This document shows, one piece after another, positions 45,614-55,437 of a DNA stretch of 64,000 nucleotides. Positions within the stretch are counted from its first letter, which is position 1, and every line of letters begins with the position of its first letter. The notes beneath the pieces were generated by a model that did no database searches, was not told the DNA's origin, and was given only the letters and a program-made list of their open reading frames with translations. A program made the translations under genes and the position numbers. The stretch covers positions 992,001 to 1,056,000 of the forward strand of contig NZ_CP135921.1 in NCBI RefSeq assembly GCF_032397745.1, given 5' to 3'. The stretch comes from Bradyrhizobium prioriisuperbiae (lineage in GTDB: Bacteria; Pseudomonadota; Alphaproteobacteria; Rhizobiales; Xanthobacteraceae).

Positions 45614-46942
45614 TCATCGCTCCGGCTGGTAACCGTCCGTCAACGTCTGCAGGAAGGCGATGATGTCGGCTTCGTCCTGCGCCGTCATCGCCGGCGTATC
45701 GCCTGGATGGCGATCGAAGGGAGGATCGATGACGTCGACGTTGGCGTGATACGTCGCCGGCAGGTCGTCGTATTTCCGCACCGTTCCGTCCGCTGCGCGC
45801 GGATAGACCTTCTCGGGATTCGTATCGCGGAAATTGTAGAAATCGAGCACCTGCTGCAGGCTGCTGAAGGCGCCGTTGTGGAAGAACGCGCGGCGGGTCG
45901 CCGTGTTGCGCAAGGTCGGCGTCTGGAACATGCCACAGTATTGCGTCTGCTCGGCAATGTCGGTGCGTTGCGGACCACAGGCGCCAAGGTCGAAGTAACC
46001 GGGGTCGCGATTGCCAGCGAGCGCGACATTGCGCGGCGCGCCGAGCGCCTCGTACTGGTGGTCGGTGAAGAGCGGCGGCAGACCATCGCGAGTCGGCGCC
46101 GCCGGATGGCAGCCGCCGCAATTGGCCTTGTCGGGGTCGTTGAACACTTGCAGGCCGTGCAACTCGCTCTCGCTCAGCCGCGCCTTGCCTTCCAGCCAAT
46201 AGTCATACTTGCTGGTGTAGGGATGGAAGCTCGGCTCTTCCACCTGATAACGCGCGACCGCGAACATCGCCTCCGCGACCAGCAGTCGTCGATTGTCGAA
46301 GACGCCACCGCCGAACAGCTCGGCGAACCGCTGGGCATAGGGCGCGTGGCGCAGCTTATCCGCCACCACGTCGACGCTGCCGCCATCCATCTCGTTGGGG
46401 TCAAGCAGTGGAAAAATCGCCTGCTCCTGCAGCGTGTCGGCGCGGCCGTCCCAGAACAGGCCGCCCTGGGGCACGATATTCGCCGCCGACGCGGCGCTTC
46501 CGGCGGCCTTCCGCGCACGCGCGGTCTGCTGGCCGAGCGCGGCCATCTGCGCGAGATCAATGACGTTGTCGTCGTCGCCCTTGTCGGGGCCGATGCTGAA
46601 GTTCGGCTGGCGTTCGAGATAGGTCAGCGACGGGACGGAGCGCGCGCCCGGCCGCGACACGGAGGGACCGCCGAGCATGACCGGGCCATCATTGGGCGGC
46701 CCGTAAGCGTGGTCCGGGCTGTGACAGGACGCGCATGACAGCGCTCCGGACGATGAAAGCGATGCGTCGTAGAAAATCTGCCGGCCGAGTTGCGCCATGG
46801 CGGAGAGCGGCGCGACGCGCGGGCGCACGAGCTTGATCGGGTGCAAATTGGCTCCCGGAAGTTCCTGCACCTCGACGGCGGAAACGGCGCCGGCCATGCA
46901 GAGCAGGCCGGCGCCGAGGAGCCACACAATGCGGCTGTTCAT
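45614..46942 (-). CDS. Di-haem cytochrome c peroxidase (CcpA/MauG family)
   Basis: 442 residues, periplasmic (signal peptide ending near AVSA-VE). Two haem c sites are present: CASCH (Cys70-His74) and CGGCH near residue 266. The C-terminal TPTLRNTATRRAFFHNGAF is the block found in MauG/CcpA enzymes. They reduce peroxide or modify proteins. The frame is open upstream over the phosphoesterase gene, but the ATG at 46942 starts the signal peptide, 16 nt after that gene's stop. The two form an operon. Confidence 0.92.
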   Translation of the reverse strand: MNSRIVWLLGAGLLCMAGAVSAVEVQELPGANLHPIKLVRPRVAPLSAMAQLGRQIFYDASLSSSGALSCASCHSPDHAYGPPNDGPVMLGGPSVSRPGARSVPSLTYLERQPNFSIGPDKGDDDNVIDLAQMAALGQQTARARKAAGSAASAANIVPQGGLFWDGRADTLQEQAIFPLLDPNEMDGGSVDVVADKLRHAPYAQRFAELFGGGVFDNRRLLVAEAMFAVARYQVEEPSFHPYTSKYDYWLEGKARLSESELHGLQVFNDPDKANCGGCHPAAPTRDGLPPLFTDHQYEALGAPRNVALAGNRDPGYFDLGACGPQRTDIAEQTQYCGMFQTPTLRNTATRRAFFHNGAFSSLQQVLDFYNFRDTNPEKVYPRAADGTVRKYDDLPATYHANVDVIDPPFDRHPGDTPAMTAQDEADIIAFLQTLTDGYQPER

Positions 46943-46958
46943 TTGGTGTCCGGTGATC

Positions 46959-48683
46959 TTAGTGGTGGTGGCCGTCCGGCGCGCCGGCGACGACCGTGCC
47001 AGCGTCCGGATCGAGGAACAGCGCGTCCCGCCGATCGTCGTAGCCGTGATCGTGGTCATGATCGAAATCGAACAGGTCCATGATCGATCCCGCGCTCTCG
47101 TCGAACGAGCCGCCGCCCAGACGCTGGCCGTGCAGCCAGTTGTCTTCGATGAAGCGCACCACGGAGGCCTGCGAAATGCGCGTGTGGCTGACGAAGTTCG
47201 TCCTGGCAAAGGGCGAGATGACCAGGAACGGGATGCGTGTGCCCGGGCCGCAGCGGCCGTTTACCGGCTGGCCGTCGAGGCCCTTCGGTTGCGGCTGCCT
47301 GGCGACGCCCGCGCCGCACAAGCCGGGGCCGTTGACCTGATCAGCGGTCGCATCGTAGGAGGCGCTGGTCGGTCTGGCATAAGCGTGGTCATACCAGCCG
47401 TCGGAGTCGTCATAGGTGACGATGACCGCGGTCTCCCGCCACTCCGGCTGCTTCTGCAGGAAGTTGATGAGCTCGACGTTGCCCACCTGCTCGTCGAGCG
47501 GGTCGGAATTGCCGGCATGACCGTCCTGATAGGCCGGCATCTTGATGTAGGAGACGGCCGGGAAATTGCCGGCCTTCACCGCCGCATAGAAATCCTCGAG
47601 ATCGTAGGCGTGGTTGGCAGGATCCACGGTCCTGCTGTTTTTCACGAAGGTGTGGCCAACGGCCTCGATCGAGCTGGGACGCGCATGGGTCGGGTTCGCG
47701 GTCGACTTGTAGTACTGGAACCAGGCGTGATGCGGGATGTAGTCCACGATGGTGCCGTTCACGTTGCTCGAAAAGGTGCTGCGCGCGCAGTTGGTGGTGC
47801 CGTTGGCGTTCTTGAGCGTGAGGTCGAAGCCGCCCATGAAGCTGCCCCAGCTGATCTGCTCGGCATTGAGCATGTCGCCGATGTTCTTGCCCGACATCAA
47901 CATCGTGCTTGTCGTGCTCGAGCACTGGTCGTAGCCCGGGTCGGTGTCGCCGATCAGCGTCAGACCGCCGTGGCCGTCAGCGACAGACGATGAGGTGCCG
48001 ATGATGTTCTGCACGCCATTGGTCTGGCCGGAGATCACCTCGATCGCGCCCGGCGTCGACGGCCCATAGGTGTCGGTATAAGCATTGTCGTTCATGGCGA
48101 AATGCTGGGCGTAATTCCACATCGCGGTGACGGTGTTGCCGTCGAAATAGCCCATCACCTGCCCGTTGGTGCCGAAGGCGCCGACGCCGCCGGCGGTGCC
48201 GCGGCCGGTGTAGAGCGGAAACAGGTCGGACTTGCCGTTGTCGTAGGCCTGCTGCTCAGGCGTGTAGGCGTGGTTCTGCGAACGCGTGTTGGCCTGGGTG
48301 CGGTCGAGGCGGAACGGGTTCGTCGCCCCGGTGCCGTTGGCCGGATTGGTATTCGGATTGTTGACCAAGAGATTGGCGTTGGCGAGGTTGTTCACCTCAG
48401 GCGTATGCGGCTTGGCAATGAAGCGAAGCGACCCCGGCGGATTGGCCGCGTTCGGATAGGTCGCGAAATAATGGTCGAACGAGCGGTTCTCGTTGAAGAT
48501 GACCACGATATGCTTGATCGGCGTCTGCGTATGGGCGTGATGCGGATCGCGATGATCGCGGTCATGGTCGTGATCGCGATCGTCCTGACCGGCGAGGACC
48601 TGACCGCCGAAGATCTGTGTGCTACACACAAGTACCGTCGCGACCGCGAACATCGCGGCCGTAGCAAGAAGCCTGGCTTTCAT
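46959..48683 (-). CDS. Secreted phosphoesterase (phospholipase C/acid phosphatase family)
   Basis: 574 residues, alkaline-phosphatase-like fold of the PF04185 type. Signal peptide at the start (AAMFAVATVLVCS), then a His/Asp-rich stretch (DDRDHDHDRDHRDPHHAH, ~ residues 34-51). The metal-site motif VIFNENRSFDHYF is followed by DTYGPSTPGAIEV. Further motifs are IVTYDDSDGWYDHAY and RIPFLVISPFAR. A second His/Asp run (FDHDHDHGYDD) and HHH lie at the C-terminus. It cleaves phosphate esters, perhaps phospholipids, outside the membrane. The ATG at 48683 starts the signal peptide. Confidence 0.9.
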   Translation of the reverse strand: MKARLLATAAMFAVATVLVCSTQIFGGQVLAGQDDRDHDHDRDHRDPHHAHTQTPIKHIVVIFNENRSFDHYFATYPNAANPPGSLRFIAKPHTPEVNNLANANLLVNNPNTNPANGTGATNPFRLDRTQANTRSQNHAYTPEQQAYDNGKSDLFPLYTGRGTAGGVGAFGTNGQVMGYFDGNTVTAMWNYAQHFAMNDNAYTDTYGPSTPGAIEVISGQTNGVQNIIGTSSSVADGHGGLTLIGDTDPGYDQCSSTTSTMLMSGKNIGDMLNAEQISWGSFMGGFDLTLKNANGTTNCARSTFSSNVNGTIVDYIPHHAWFQYYKSTANPTHARPSSIEAVGHTFVKNSRTVDPANHAYDLEDFYAAVKAGNFPAVSYIKMPAYQDGHAGNSDPLDEQVGNVELINFLQKQPEWRETAVIVTYDDSDGWYDHAYARPTSASYDATADQVNGPGLCGAGVARQPQPKGLDGQPVNGRCGPGTRIPFLVISPFARTNFVSHTRISQASVVRFIEDNWLHGQRLGGGSFDESAGSIMDLFDFDHDHDHGYDDRRDALFLDPDAGTVVAGAPDGHHH

Positions 48684-48806
48684 TGATTGCCCCAGATTTA
48701 TGACGTCGACGTGCGACAATTCGACGTACGACCATTAATCGTGGCAGATGACATGCCTGTGTCAGTTTGACGCGGCCACCAAGAGAAGATGACCGCGGAC
48801 CTCGCC

Positions 48807-50384
48807 TTAGTATCCCAGCGCCATACCGTCCTTGCGGTGGTCGCTGGCGCCGAGCAGGACACCGCGGGCGTGATCGATATAGATCGCCTGACAGCCGCCG
48901 AGCGGGGCATCGACCCAGTCGAGCTTGTGGCCGCGCTGCGCCAGATCGTCGCCGAGCGCGCGACCAAAGGTCGGCTCCAGCTGCAGCGCACCGCCAAAGG
49001 CAAAAGACCGCGGCGCGTCGGATGCGGACTGGATGTCCATGCCGAGATCGAACACGTTGGACAGGAAATTGGCGTGGCCAGTGGCCTGATAGTGGCCGCC
49101 CATCACGCCGAACGGCATCACCGCGCGGCCACCCTTCATCACCAGGCCGGGAATGATGGTGTGCATGGGGCGTTTGCGCGGCGCCAGCGCATTGGGATGC
49201 GCCGCATCGAGCTGGAAACCCCAGCCGCGGTTGTGCAGCAACACGCCGGATTTCGGCGCATAGATCGCACTGCCGAAGGCGGCGAACAGCGAATTGATAA
49301 ACGACACGGTGTTGAGATCGCGGTCGACCACGGTGAGATAGACCGTGTCGCGATGCTCGATCATGTCCCAGTCCACCGCCGCGGTGGCGCGCGGCAGCGT
49401 GATGTTGCCGCGCAGGCGCGCGATGTAATCATCGCCGGTGAAATGCGAGGCATCGAGCGGCCCGAATGCGGGATCGCAGAAATAGGCGTCGCGGGCGCGA
49501 TAGGCCGCCTTGGTGGCCTCCGCCAGCACGTGGACGCGATCCGCATCCGACAGCGCCTTGATGTCATATCCCGCCAGCATCCGCAGGATCATCAGCGCCG
49601 CCAGCCCCTGCCCGTTCGGCGGACACTGATAGACGTCGTGATCGCGATAGGGTGCCGTGATCGGCGTCACCACCTCGCCACGATGGGCGGCGAAATCCTC
49701 GGCCGTATGGCTGCCGCCGAGCCGCTGCAATTCGCCGGCGATTTCCTGCGGTACCTCGCCTTCGTAGAAGGCGGAGCGCCCCTCGCGCGCGATCCGGCGC
49801 AGTGTCTTGCCGAGCGCCGGCTGCGACCGCAGTTCGCCAATCTCGGGGGCACGGCCACCGGGCAGGAATTGCGCCGCGGCGGCAGCATTGGTCTCCAGCT
49901 TGGTCTTGAAGCGGCCCCAGTCAAACGCGACGCGCGGCGTGACGCGAAAGCCGTTCTCGGCGGCATCGATCGCCGGCTGCAGAACCCGCTCCAGCGGCAG
50001 CGAGCCATGGGTCGCGTTGAGAAAACACCAGGCATCGATGGCGCCGGGGATGGTCACCGCAGTCGTCGAGGTCGGCGCGATCTGGGTCAACCCTTCGCGC
50101 TTGAGTTTGTCGAGATCGGTGCCGGCCGGCGCGCGGCCGGATCCATTATAGGCCACCGGCGCGCCACCCTTGGGCGAATACAGCACGAAACAATCGCCGC
50201 CGATCCCGGTCATCGCCGGTTCGACCACGCATTGCACCGCCACCGCGGCCAGCGCCGCATCCATGGCGTTGCCGCCGGCCTGCAGCACACCAAGCGCCGC
50301 CAGCGTTGCCTGCGGATGGGAGGTCGCGGCCATGCCGCGTTCGCCGACCGCCATCGACCGTCCCGGAACCATGAAATCGCGCAT
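48807..50384 (-). CDS. Gamma-glutamyltransferase family protein
   Basis: 525-residue Ntn-hydrolase that self-cleaves at a Thr; here the candidate is in [12 protein letters not shown] (~residues 341-352). Other family blocks are [33 protein letters not shown] and [20 protein letters not shown]. There is no signal peptide, unlike glutathione-type periplasmic enzymes, so it is probably cytoplasmic and acts on another gamma-glutamyl or acyl amide. Same strand as the aldo/keto reductase upstream (56-nt gap). Confidence 0.9.
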   Translation of the reverse strand: MRDFMVPGRSMAVGERGMAATSHPQATLAALGVLQAGGNAMDAALAAVAVQCVVEPAMTGIGGDCFVLYSPKGGAPVAYNGSGRAPAGTDLDKLKREGLTQIAPTSTTAVTIPGAIDAWCFLNATHGSLPLERVLQPAIDAAENGFRVTPRVAFDWGRFKTKLETNAAAAAQFLPGGRAPEIGELRSQPALGKTLRRIAREGRSAFYEGEVPQEIAGELQRLGGSHTAEDFAAHRGEVVTPITAPYRDHDVYQCPPNGQGLAALMILRMLAGYDIKALSDADRVHVLAEATKAAYRARDAYFCDPAFGPLDASHFTGDDYIARLRGNITLPRATAAVDWDMIEHRDTVYLTVVDRDLNTVSFINSLFAAFGSAIYAPKSGVLLHNRGWGFQLDAAHPNALAPRKRPMHTIIPGLVMKGGRAVMPFGVMGGHYQATGHANFLSNVFDLGMDIQSASDAPRSFAFGGALQLEPTFGRALGDDLAQRGHKLDWVDAPLGGCQAIYIDHARGVLLGASDHRKDGMALGY

Positions 50385-50440
50385 TGGAAGTGTCTCGCTT
50401 TCTTGTTGTTCTTGAGTTGCTGTTTTTGAGTTCTGTGCTG

Positions 50441-51295
50441 TCAGAGCATCGGCAGATGGCGCGGTTTTGGGCCGCGTGGAAATGCCTTGTCGAGCTCGGC
50501 GATATCTTCAGCGCTCAGCGTCAGCCGGCCGGCGCCGGCATTGTCGGCGGCGTGATCGGCGGAGGACGCCTTCGGAATCGGAAACACCTGGGGGCGTCGC
50601 GCCAGGAACGCGAGCGCCACCTGCCGCGGCGTGGCGCCGTGACGCGATGCGATCCCGGCCAGCACTTTGCCGCCAGCGGAGCGCGCCTCCGGAAACTCGT
50701 TATGACCGAACGGCGAATAGGCGACCACGGCCACCTTGTGGCGCTCGCACCAGGGAATCACCGCGTGCTCGATGGCGCGCTCCTGCAGATGGTACAGCAC
50801 CTGATTGCAGGCGATGCGGCCCTCGCCCGCCACCGCAAGCAGCTCATCGAGATCGTCGACATCGAAATTGCTGACGCCCCAGGAACGGAGTTTTCCGGCG
50901 CTCATCAGTTGCTCGAACGCGGCGACGGTGTCCTCCAGCGCAAAGCCGCCACGCCAGTGCAACAGGTAACAATCCAGCCGGTCCGTCCCGAGCCGCTTGA
51001 GCGAACGCTCGCAGGCGGTGATGGTGCCGCGCCGCGAGGCGTTGCTCGGCAACACCTTGGATACCAGGAAGCAGTCGTCGCGCCGACCGGCGATCGCCTC
51101 CGCCACCACCAGTTCGGCGTCGCCATACATCTCGGCGGTGTCGATGTGGGTCATACCGAGATCGAGCCCGCGCTGCAGGCTCGCCACCGCCCGCTTGCGA
51201 TCGCCATGGTCGATGTACCAGGTGCCCTGCCCGATCACGGACACGTCATGTCCTGTGGGACCAAACGGACGTTGCATCATCTGGGTCATGAGCAT
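50441..51295 (-). CDS. Aldo/keto reductase
   Basis: 284-residue NADPH-dependent reductase of the DkgA-like group. The tetrad is Asp and Tyr ([12 protein letters not shown]), Lys (LVSKVLPSN) and His (CYLLHWRGG). The cofactor region [14 protein letters not shown] is near the C-terminus. Several in-frame Met codons cluster at the start (51295, 51289, 51280), and the first is used here. Substrate unknown. Confidence 0.9.
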   Translation of the reverse strand: MLMTQMMQRPFGPTGHDVSVIGQGTWYIDHGDRKRAVASLQRGLDLGMTHIDTAEMYGDAELVVAEAIAGRRDDCFLVSKVLPSNASRRGTITACERSLKRLGTDRLDCYLLHWRGGFALEDTVAAFEQLMSAGKLRSWGVSNFDVDDLDELLAVAGEGRIACNQVLYHLQERAIEHAVIPWCERHKVAVVAYSPFGHNEFPEARSAGGKVLAGIASRHGATPRQVALAFLARRPQVFPIPKASSADHAADNAGAGRLTLSAEDIAELDKAFPRGPKPRHLPML

Positions 51296-51526
51296 TCACT
51301 CGCGGGCACGCTGGATCGCCTTATCGGCCCCCCATTCGTGGGAACCCATGGCGGAGTTTGACAGGCAGCTTCGCGATGTATCGCATGGACGGGGACGTTC
51401 ACAAGGAATCTTCAGCCGGCCGATTGTTTTTCTGAATTTGCCGCCTTTTCTGCCCGTTCTTCCCGCAATAATGGCCTGCAATTTGCCTTGTACTTGCTCA
51501 AAAACCGTCCTTCTCAGGAGTTTGTG

Positions 51527-52981
51527 ATGGCAACCCTCATCCGCGGCGGCACCGTCGTCAACCATGATCATTCCCGCCGGGCCGACGTGCTCATCGATGG
51601 TGAAACCATCGTCGCCATCAGTCCCAGGCTCGAAACACCCACCGGCGCCGAGATCATCGACGCCGGCGGCTGTTATGTGCTGCCGGGCGGCATCGATCCG
51701 CACACCCATCTGGAATTCTCATTCATGGGCACGGTCACGGCCGATGATTTCGAGTGGGGCACCAGGGCGGCCGTGAGTGGCGGCACCACCATGGTGGTGG
51801 ATCACTGCATTCCCGAACCGGGACAGTCGATGCTCGCCGCCTATCAGGACTGGCGGCGCAAGTCCGAGAAGGCCGTGACCGACTACGGCTTCCACATGGC
51901 GGTGACCTCCTGGTCGAAACAGGTGTTCGACGAGATGGAAACCGTGGTGAAGACCTACGGCATCAACACCTTCAAGCATTTCCTCGCCTACAAGGGCGCG
52001 CTGATGGTGAATGACGACGAGATGTACAACTCGTTCGCGCGCTGCGCCCATCTCGGCGCCATGCCGCTGGTCCATGCGGAGAACGGCGACGTGATCGCCC
52101 GCATGCAGGAGGCGATCCTGGCGCGCGGCGTCACCGGCCCCGAGGGCCACGCCTATTCGCGCCCGCCGGAGGTGGAGGGCGAAGCCACCAACCGCGCCAT
52201 CATGATCGCCGACATGACGGGCGCGCCGCTCTATGTGGTGCACACCTCGAGCCGCGAAGCCCATGAGGCGATCGCCCGCGCCCGCGCCGCCGGCCAGCGT
52301 GTCTATGGCGAACCGCTGATCCAGCATCTGACGCTGGACGCGCAGGAATACGCGAACGCGGACTGGAATCATGCCGCGCAGCGCGTGATGTCGCCGCCGT
52401 TCCGCGCCAAGGCGCACCAGGACAGCCTGTGGGCCGGGCTGCAATCGGGATCGCTGCAGGTGGTCGCGACCGATCACTGCGCGTTCACCACGGCGCAGAA
52501 ACGATTGGGTATCGACGATTTCCGCAAGATCCCGAATGGCACCGGCGGGCTGGAAGACCGTTTGCCGGTGCTGTGGACCGCCGGTGTGACGACGGGGCGG
52601 CTCACGAAGGAGGAATTCGTCGCGGTGACCTCGGCGAATATCGCGCGCATCCTCAACATCTATCCGCGCAAGGGCGCGGTCGCCGTCGGCTCGGACGCCG
52701 ATCTCGTGGTGTGGGATCCGGCCGCGACCAAAACCATCTCGGCCAAGACGCAAACCAGCCGCATCGACTACAATGTGTTCGAAGGCTACGCCTGCACCGG
52801 CTTGCCCGCGGCGACGCTGTCCCGCGGCAAACTGGTGTGGAGCCGTGGCGACCTGCGCGCGGAGGCCGGCGACGGACATTATGTCGAACGCCCGCCGTTT
52901 CCCTCGGTGCACATCGCCAACGCCACCTGGAAAGAGCTGACTGCGCCGCAGGGCGTGCCGCGAGGTGCGGTGACGCCCTGA
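51527..52981 (+). CDS. Dihydropyrimidinase (D-hydantoinase)
   Basis: 484-residue zinc amidohydrolase that opens dihydropyrimidine or hydantoin rings. HxH in GGIDPHTHLEF, the carboxylated Lys in FKHFLAYKGAL, His in LVHAENGDV and VVHTSS, and Asp in ATDHCAF. The substrate loop SRIDYNVFEG is typical of the family. The ATG at 51527 is preceded by CAGGAG, and the frame is open for 13 codons upstream. No other reductive pyrimidine genes are nearby. Confidence 0.94.
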   Translation: MATLIRGGTVVNHDHSRRADVLIDGETIVAISPRLETPTGAEIIDAGGCYVLPGGIDPHTHLEFSFMGTVTADDFEWGTRAAVSGGTTMVVDHCIPEPGQSMLAAYQDWRRKSEKAVTDYGFHMAVTSWSKQVFDEMETVVKTYGINTFKHFLAYKGALMVNDDEMYNSFARCAHLGAMPLVHAENGDVIARMQEAILARGVTGPEGHAYSRPPEVEGEATNRAIMIADMTGAPLYVVHTSSREAHEAIARARAAGQRVYGEPLIQHLTLDAQEYANADWNHAAQRVMSPPFRAKAHQDSLWAGLQSGSLQVVATDHCAFTTAQKRLGIDDFRKIPNGTGGLEDRLPVLWTAGVTTGRLTKEEFVAVTSANIARILNIYPRKGAVAVGSDADLVVWDPAATKTISAKTQTSRIDYNVFEGYACTGLPAATLSRGKLVWSRGDLRAEAGDGHYVERPPFPSVHIANATWKELTAPQGVPRGAVTP

Positions 52982-53402
52982 GGTAGATCAGCTTGCGGAG
53001 CGGCCGATGCAGGGATGGCCGCACGTCAGCCCTGGCTGTGCGTGCGCGCTCGACATCAGGATGATCAGATCAGGACGCGCTCGAATACGTTTTCGCTGTC
53101 ACCTCTTGTGTCGCCACCTGTCGCTCCGCGTGGCGCGCGCCCATCGCGCGTCACACCGATCCGCGGATTCGAACGCCGCCGGTATCTCGCATCGCGGGCC
53201 GCCCTGACCCACGCCACCTGAAAGCAGATCCCGTAGAGCCCTCGTGAGGTCATCTCCTGCGACACACTCGCGCGCGCCCGGTCGTTCGTAGTTTCACCAT
53301 CCATGCTTCGGCTCCCTGATCATCCGCCGCCAGCCCTTGCTTTCGCATCCCCAATGGCTATATCTGCACTTAGTGCAATATTGCAATGGGTCCGGAGCAA
53401 AA
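52982..53402. other. Intergenic region, one weak small-ORF candidate
   Basis: 421 nt. A minus-strand frame at 53065-53304 (79 codons) has an SD-like AGGGAG 8 nt before its ATG, but its product is Arg/Gly-rich with no recognisable domain, so I do not call it a gene. Its first codons would overlap nothing else. Overlapping palindromes near the right end are listed separately. Confidence 0.35.
53365..53385. promoter_or_regulatory. Overlapping palindromes before the first PmtA-type gene
   Basis: TGCACTTAGTGCA (53365-53377) overlaps the perfect 12-bp palindrome TGCAATATTGCA (53374-53385). They end 17 nt before the ATG at 53403, where a repressor would block initiation. The TetR gene just downstream is the obvious candidate binder. 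Confidence 0.45.
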
Positions 53403-54035
53403 ATGACTGCGGCTGAATGTGCGTCTTCCGACTTCTTCCAGTTCTTCCGCTCATGGATCAGCGATCCGTTGCGGGTGGCGGCCATTGCGCCGTCCGGCGA
53501 GTCGCTGGCGCGGGTGATGACCCAGGCGATCGGTCCGTCTGACGGGCCGGTCCTCGAGCTCGGCGCCGGCACCGGCGCCTTCACCAAGGCGCTGCTCGCC
53601 CGCGGCGTGCGCGAGAACGACATGACACTGGTGGAATACGGCTCGGACTTCATGCGGATGCTGCAGTTCCGCTATCCGCACGCGCGGGTGCTGTGGATGG
53701 ATGCATCGCAGCTCGCACAACACGAGCTGTTCGACGGCGCGCCGGTCGGCGCCGTGGTCAGCGGCCTGCCGCTGCTGTCGATGTCGCCGCGCAAGGTGAT
53801 GGCGATCCTGTCCGGCGCGTTCAAATATCTGCGCGCCGGCGGCGCCTTCTATCAGTTCACCTATGGGCCGCGCTGTCCGGTGCCGCGTCCGATCCTCGAT
53901 CGGCTCGGTCTCAAGGCCGTCCGTGTCGGCGGCACGGTGCGCAACCTGCCGCCGGCGTCGGTGTACCGGATCACCCGCCGTCCTCCGATCGGGCGATCAC
54001 GCCCCCTCTCCGAAACCAGTGATGAGCCCTCCTGA
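53403..54035 (+). CDS. PmtA-type (phospholipid N-methyltransferase-like) SAM methyltransferase
   Basis: 210 residues, with the layout of rhizobial PmtA, which methylates phosphatidylethanolamine towards phosphatidylcholine. N-terminal helix FFQFFRSWISDPLRVAAIAP, SAM motif I PVLELGAGTGAF (~49-60), EYGSDFMRMLQFRYP, VSGLPLLSMSP and the C-terminal NLPPASVYRITRR. A close paralogue sits at 58247-58828. The ATG has GGAG 7 nt upstream. Substrate not proven: these could methylate other lipids. Confidence 0.85.
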   Translation: MTAAECASSDFFQFFRSWISDPLRVAAIAPSGESLARVMTQAIGPSDGPVLELGAGTGAFTKALLARGVRENDMTLVEYGSDFMRMLQFRYPHARVLWMDASQLAQHELFDGAPVGAVVSGLPLLSMSPRKVMAILSGAFKYLRAGGAFYQFTYGPRCPVPRPILDRLGLKAVRVGGTVRNLPPASVYRITRRPPIGRSRPLSETSDEPS

Positions 54036-54089
54036 CCCCACAGCAATCCGGCGACAAAAGCGCTTGCCTCGGCCGGCGGTGGATGATGT

Positions 54090-54102
54090 ATCTGCAGCAG
54101 AT
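54090..54102. promoter_or_regulatory. Palindrome ATCTGC-A-GCAGAT before the tetR gene
   Basis: A perfect 13-bp palindrome 24 nt before the tetR ATG, at the end of the PmtA-type gene. It is followed by TGCACATTTGCAC, which shares TGCAC with the palindromes at 53365. Likely an autoregulatory operator, by position only. Confidence 0.4.
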
Positions 54103-54126
54103 GCACATTTGCACCCGGTCGACACG

Positions 54127-54762
54127 ATGCCCAGCGCGAAACCGAAAGACAGCAAGACGCCGGAGGGGCTGCGCGCGCGCAAGCGCCGGCAGACCCGCGA
54201 GCGGATTTCGAAGGCGGCGATGACGCTGTTTCTGGAACGCGGTTTTGAGGCGACCACCGTCGACGACATCGCAACGCTCGCGGATGTCTCCAAGCGCGGC
54301 TTCTTCGATTATTTTCCGACCAAGGAAGATGTGGTCGCCGCCTGGCAGGACGAGTTCAGCGAGCGGCTCGCCACAGCCGTCGCGGCCCGCCCGGCCAAGG
54401 AACCGATGACCAAGGTGGTCGAGGAGGCTTTGACCGCCACCATCCTCGGCGCGGTGAGCCCGCAATCGCTCGCCATCGGCCAGCTCATTCACACCACGCC
54501 GGCGTTGCGGGCGCGGGACCAGCTCAAATACGCCAAGCTTGAGCAGAAGCTCGCGGACGCGCTTACGGCCCGCGCAAAGGGAAAAGCCGATCCGTTGCGC
54601 ATTCGCCTGCTGGCGATGACCGCGATCGGCGCACTACGTGTCGCGAGCCAGGTGTGGAGCGTCGACCAGCTCGGCAAACGCCCGGAAGTCATGGTCAGGA
54701 AAATCGCCCACTCGCTGTGGGCGGCGCTGCGCGAATTCGGCGACGCCGGCAGCGAGTCGTAG
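54127..54762 (+). CDS. TetR family transcriptional regulator
   Basis: 211 residues. A basic tail (RARKRRQTRERISKAAMTLF) leads into the HTH (TTVDDIATLADVSKRGFFDY, FPTKED), and a helical effector domain follows. The frame is open upstream into the methyltransferase gene, and an ATG at 54022 would overlap that gene's stop, but the ATG at 54127 gives the normal TetR length. Downstream of a PmtA-type gene, it probably represses this gene and itself. Confidence 0.9.
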   Translation: MPSAKPKDSKTPEGLRARKRRQTRERISKAAMTLFLERGFEATTVDDIATLADVSKRGFFDYFPTKEDVVAAWQDEFSERLATAVAARPAKEPMTKVVEEALTATILGAVSPQSLAIGQLIHTTPALRARDQLKYAKLEQKLADALTARAKGKADPLRIRLLAMTAIGALRVASQVWSVDQLGKRPEVMVRKIAHSLWAALREFGDAGSES

Positions 54763-54894
54763 GCGGATTCAGGGCTAACGCTGCTCCGCCACCGGCAAGC
54801 CGCGGCGCGCTTTCACAATCGTCCGCTATCAGCGCCGCCGCTCGACAGACCGATATCCGGCGCAGCCGCCACCAGCTCCGCAGCCCGGACTGCT

Positions 54895-55413
54895 TGCAGC
54901 ATCCGCCGTCTCGCCAGCATCACCCGCGGCGTCTACGCCAGCCCATCATTTCTCGCGCGCAATGACGTTCCCGAGAATGTCGACGACTTCGCGCGATTCG
55001 ACTGCGTCGTCACTGGGCATCAGCGCGCCGAGGGCGTGTGGAATTTTCGCAGCAGCCATAGCGCCAACAGTCCTGGCGCCAACAGCCACGGCGCCAAACT
55101 CATCGACGTGACCGGCCGCATCACCGTCAATCACATCGGGGTTGCGCGCGAACTGGTGATCGGCGGCGTCGGCCTTGGCATCCTGCCGAATATCATGTGC
55201 CAGAACGATATCAGGGCGAAACGGCTGGTGCGGGTGCTGACCGATTGGGAAAGCCCGTCGCTGCAGGTCAGCGCCACGTTCCTCGGCAAGCGCAAGGAGT
55301 CGCAGCGGCTGCGCGCGTTTCTCGATTTCATGGAGCGGCATCTGAAGATCGAGGGAGCCCCCGGGCGTCCGCTTGCGGCGGCGTCGCACATCTCTGCGAC
55401 CGGGAAAATCTGA
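54895..55413 (+). pseudogene. Decayed LysR family regulator (C-terminal effector domain only)
   Basis: In one open frame: SIRRLASITRGVYASPSFLA, then RFDCVVTGHQRAEGVWNF, then DVTGRITVNHIGVARELVIG, GVGLGILPN, and LRAFLDFMERHL. This is the second half of a LysR effector domain. The DNA-binding N-terminus and the first half of the effector domain are missing; the sequence from 54763 to about 54895 does not encode them. A tandem pentapeptide (SHSAN, SPGAN, SHGAK) inserted after VWNFR is abnormal for the family. A non-functional remnant is most likely. Confidence 0.75.
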
Positions 55414-55437
55414 CGCATATTCGTCTGCGGCGATTTG

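Noticed and set aside
53065..53304. Minus-strand frame of 79 codons with an SD-like sequence
   Set aside because: Arg/Gly-rich chance-like product with no recognisable family. Kept only as a remark in the intergenic entry.
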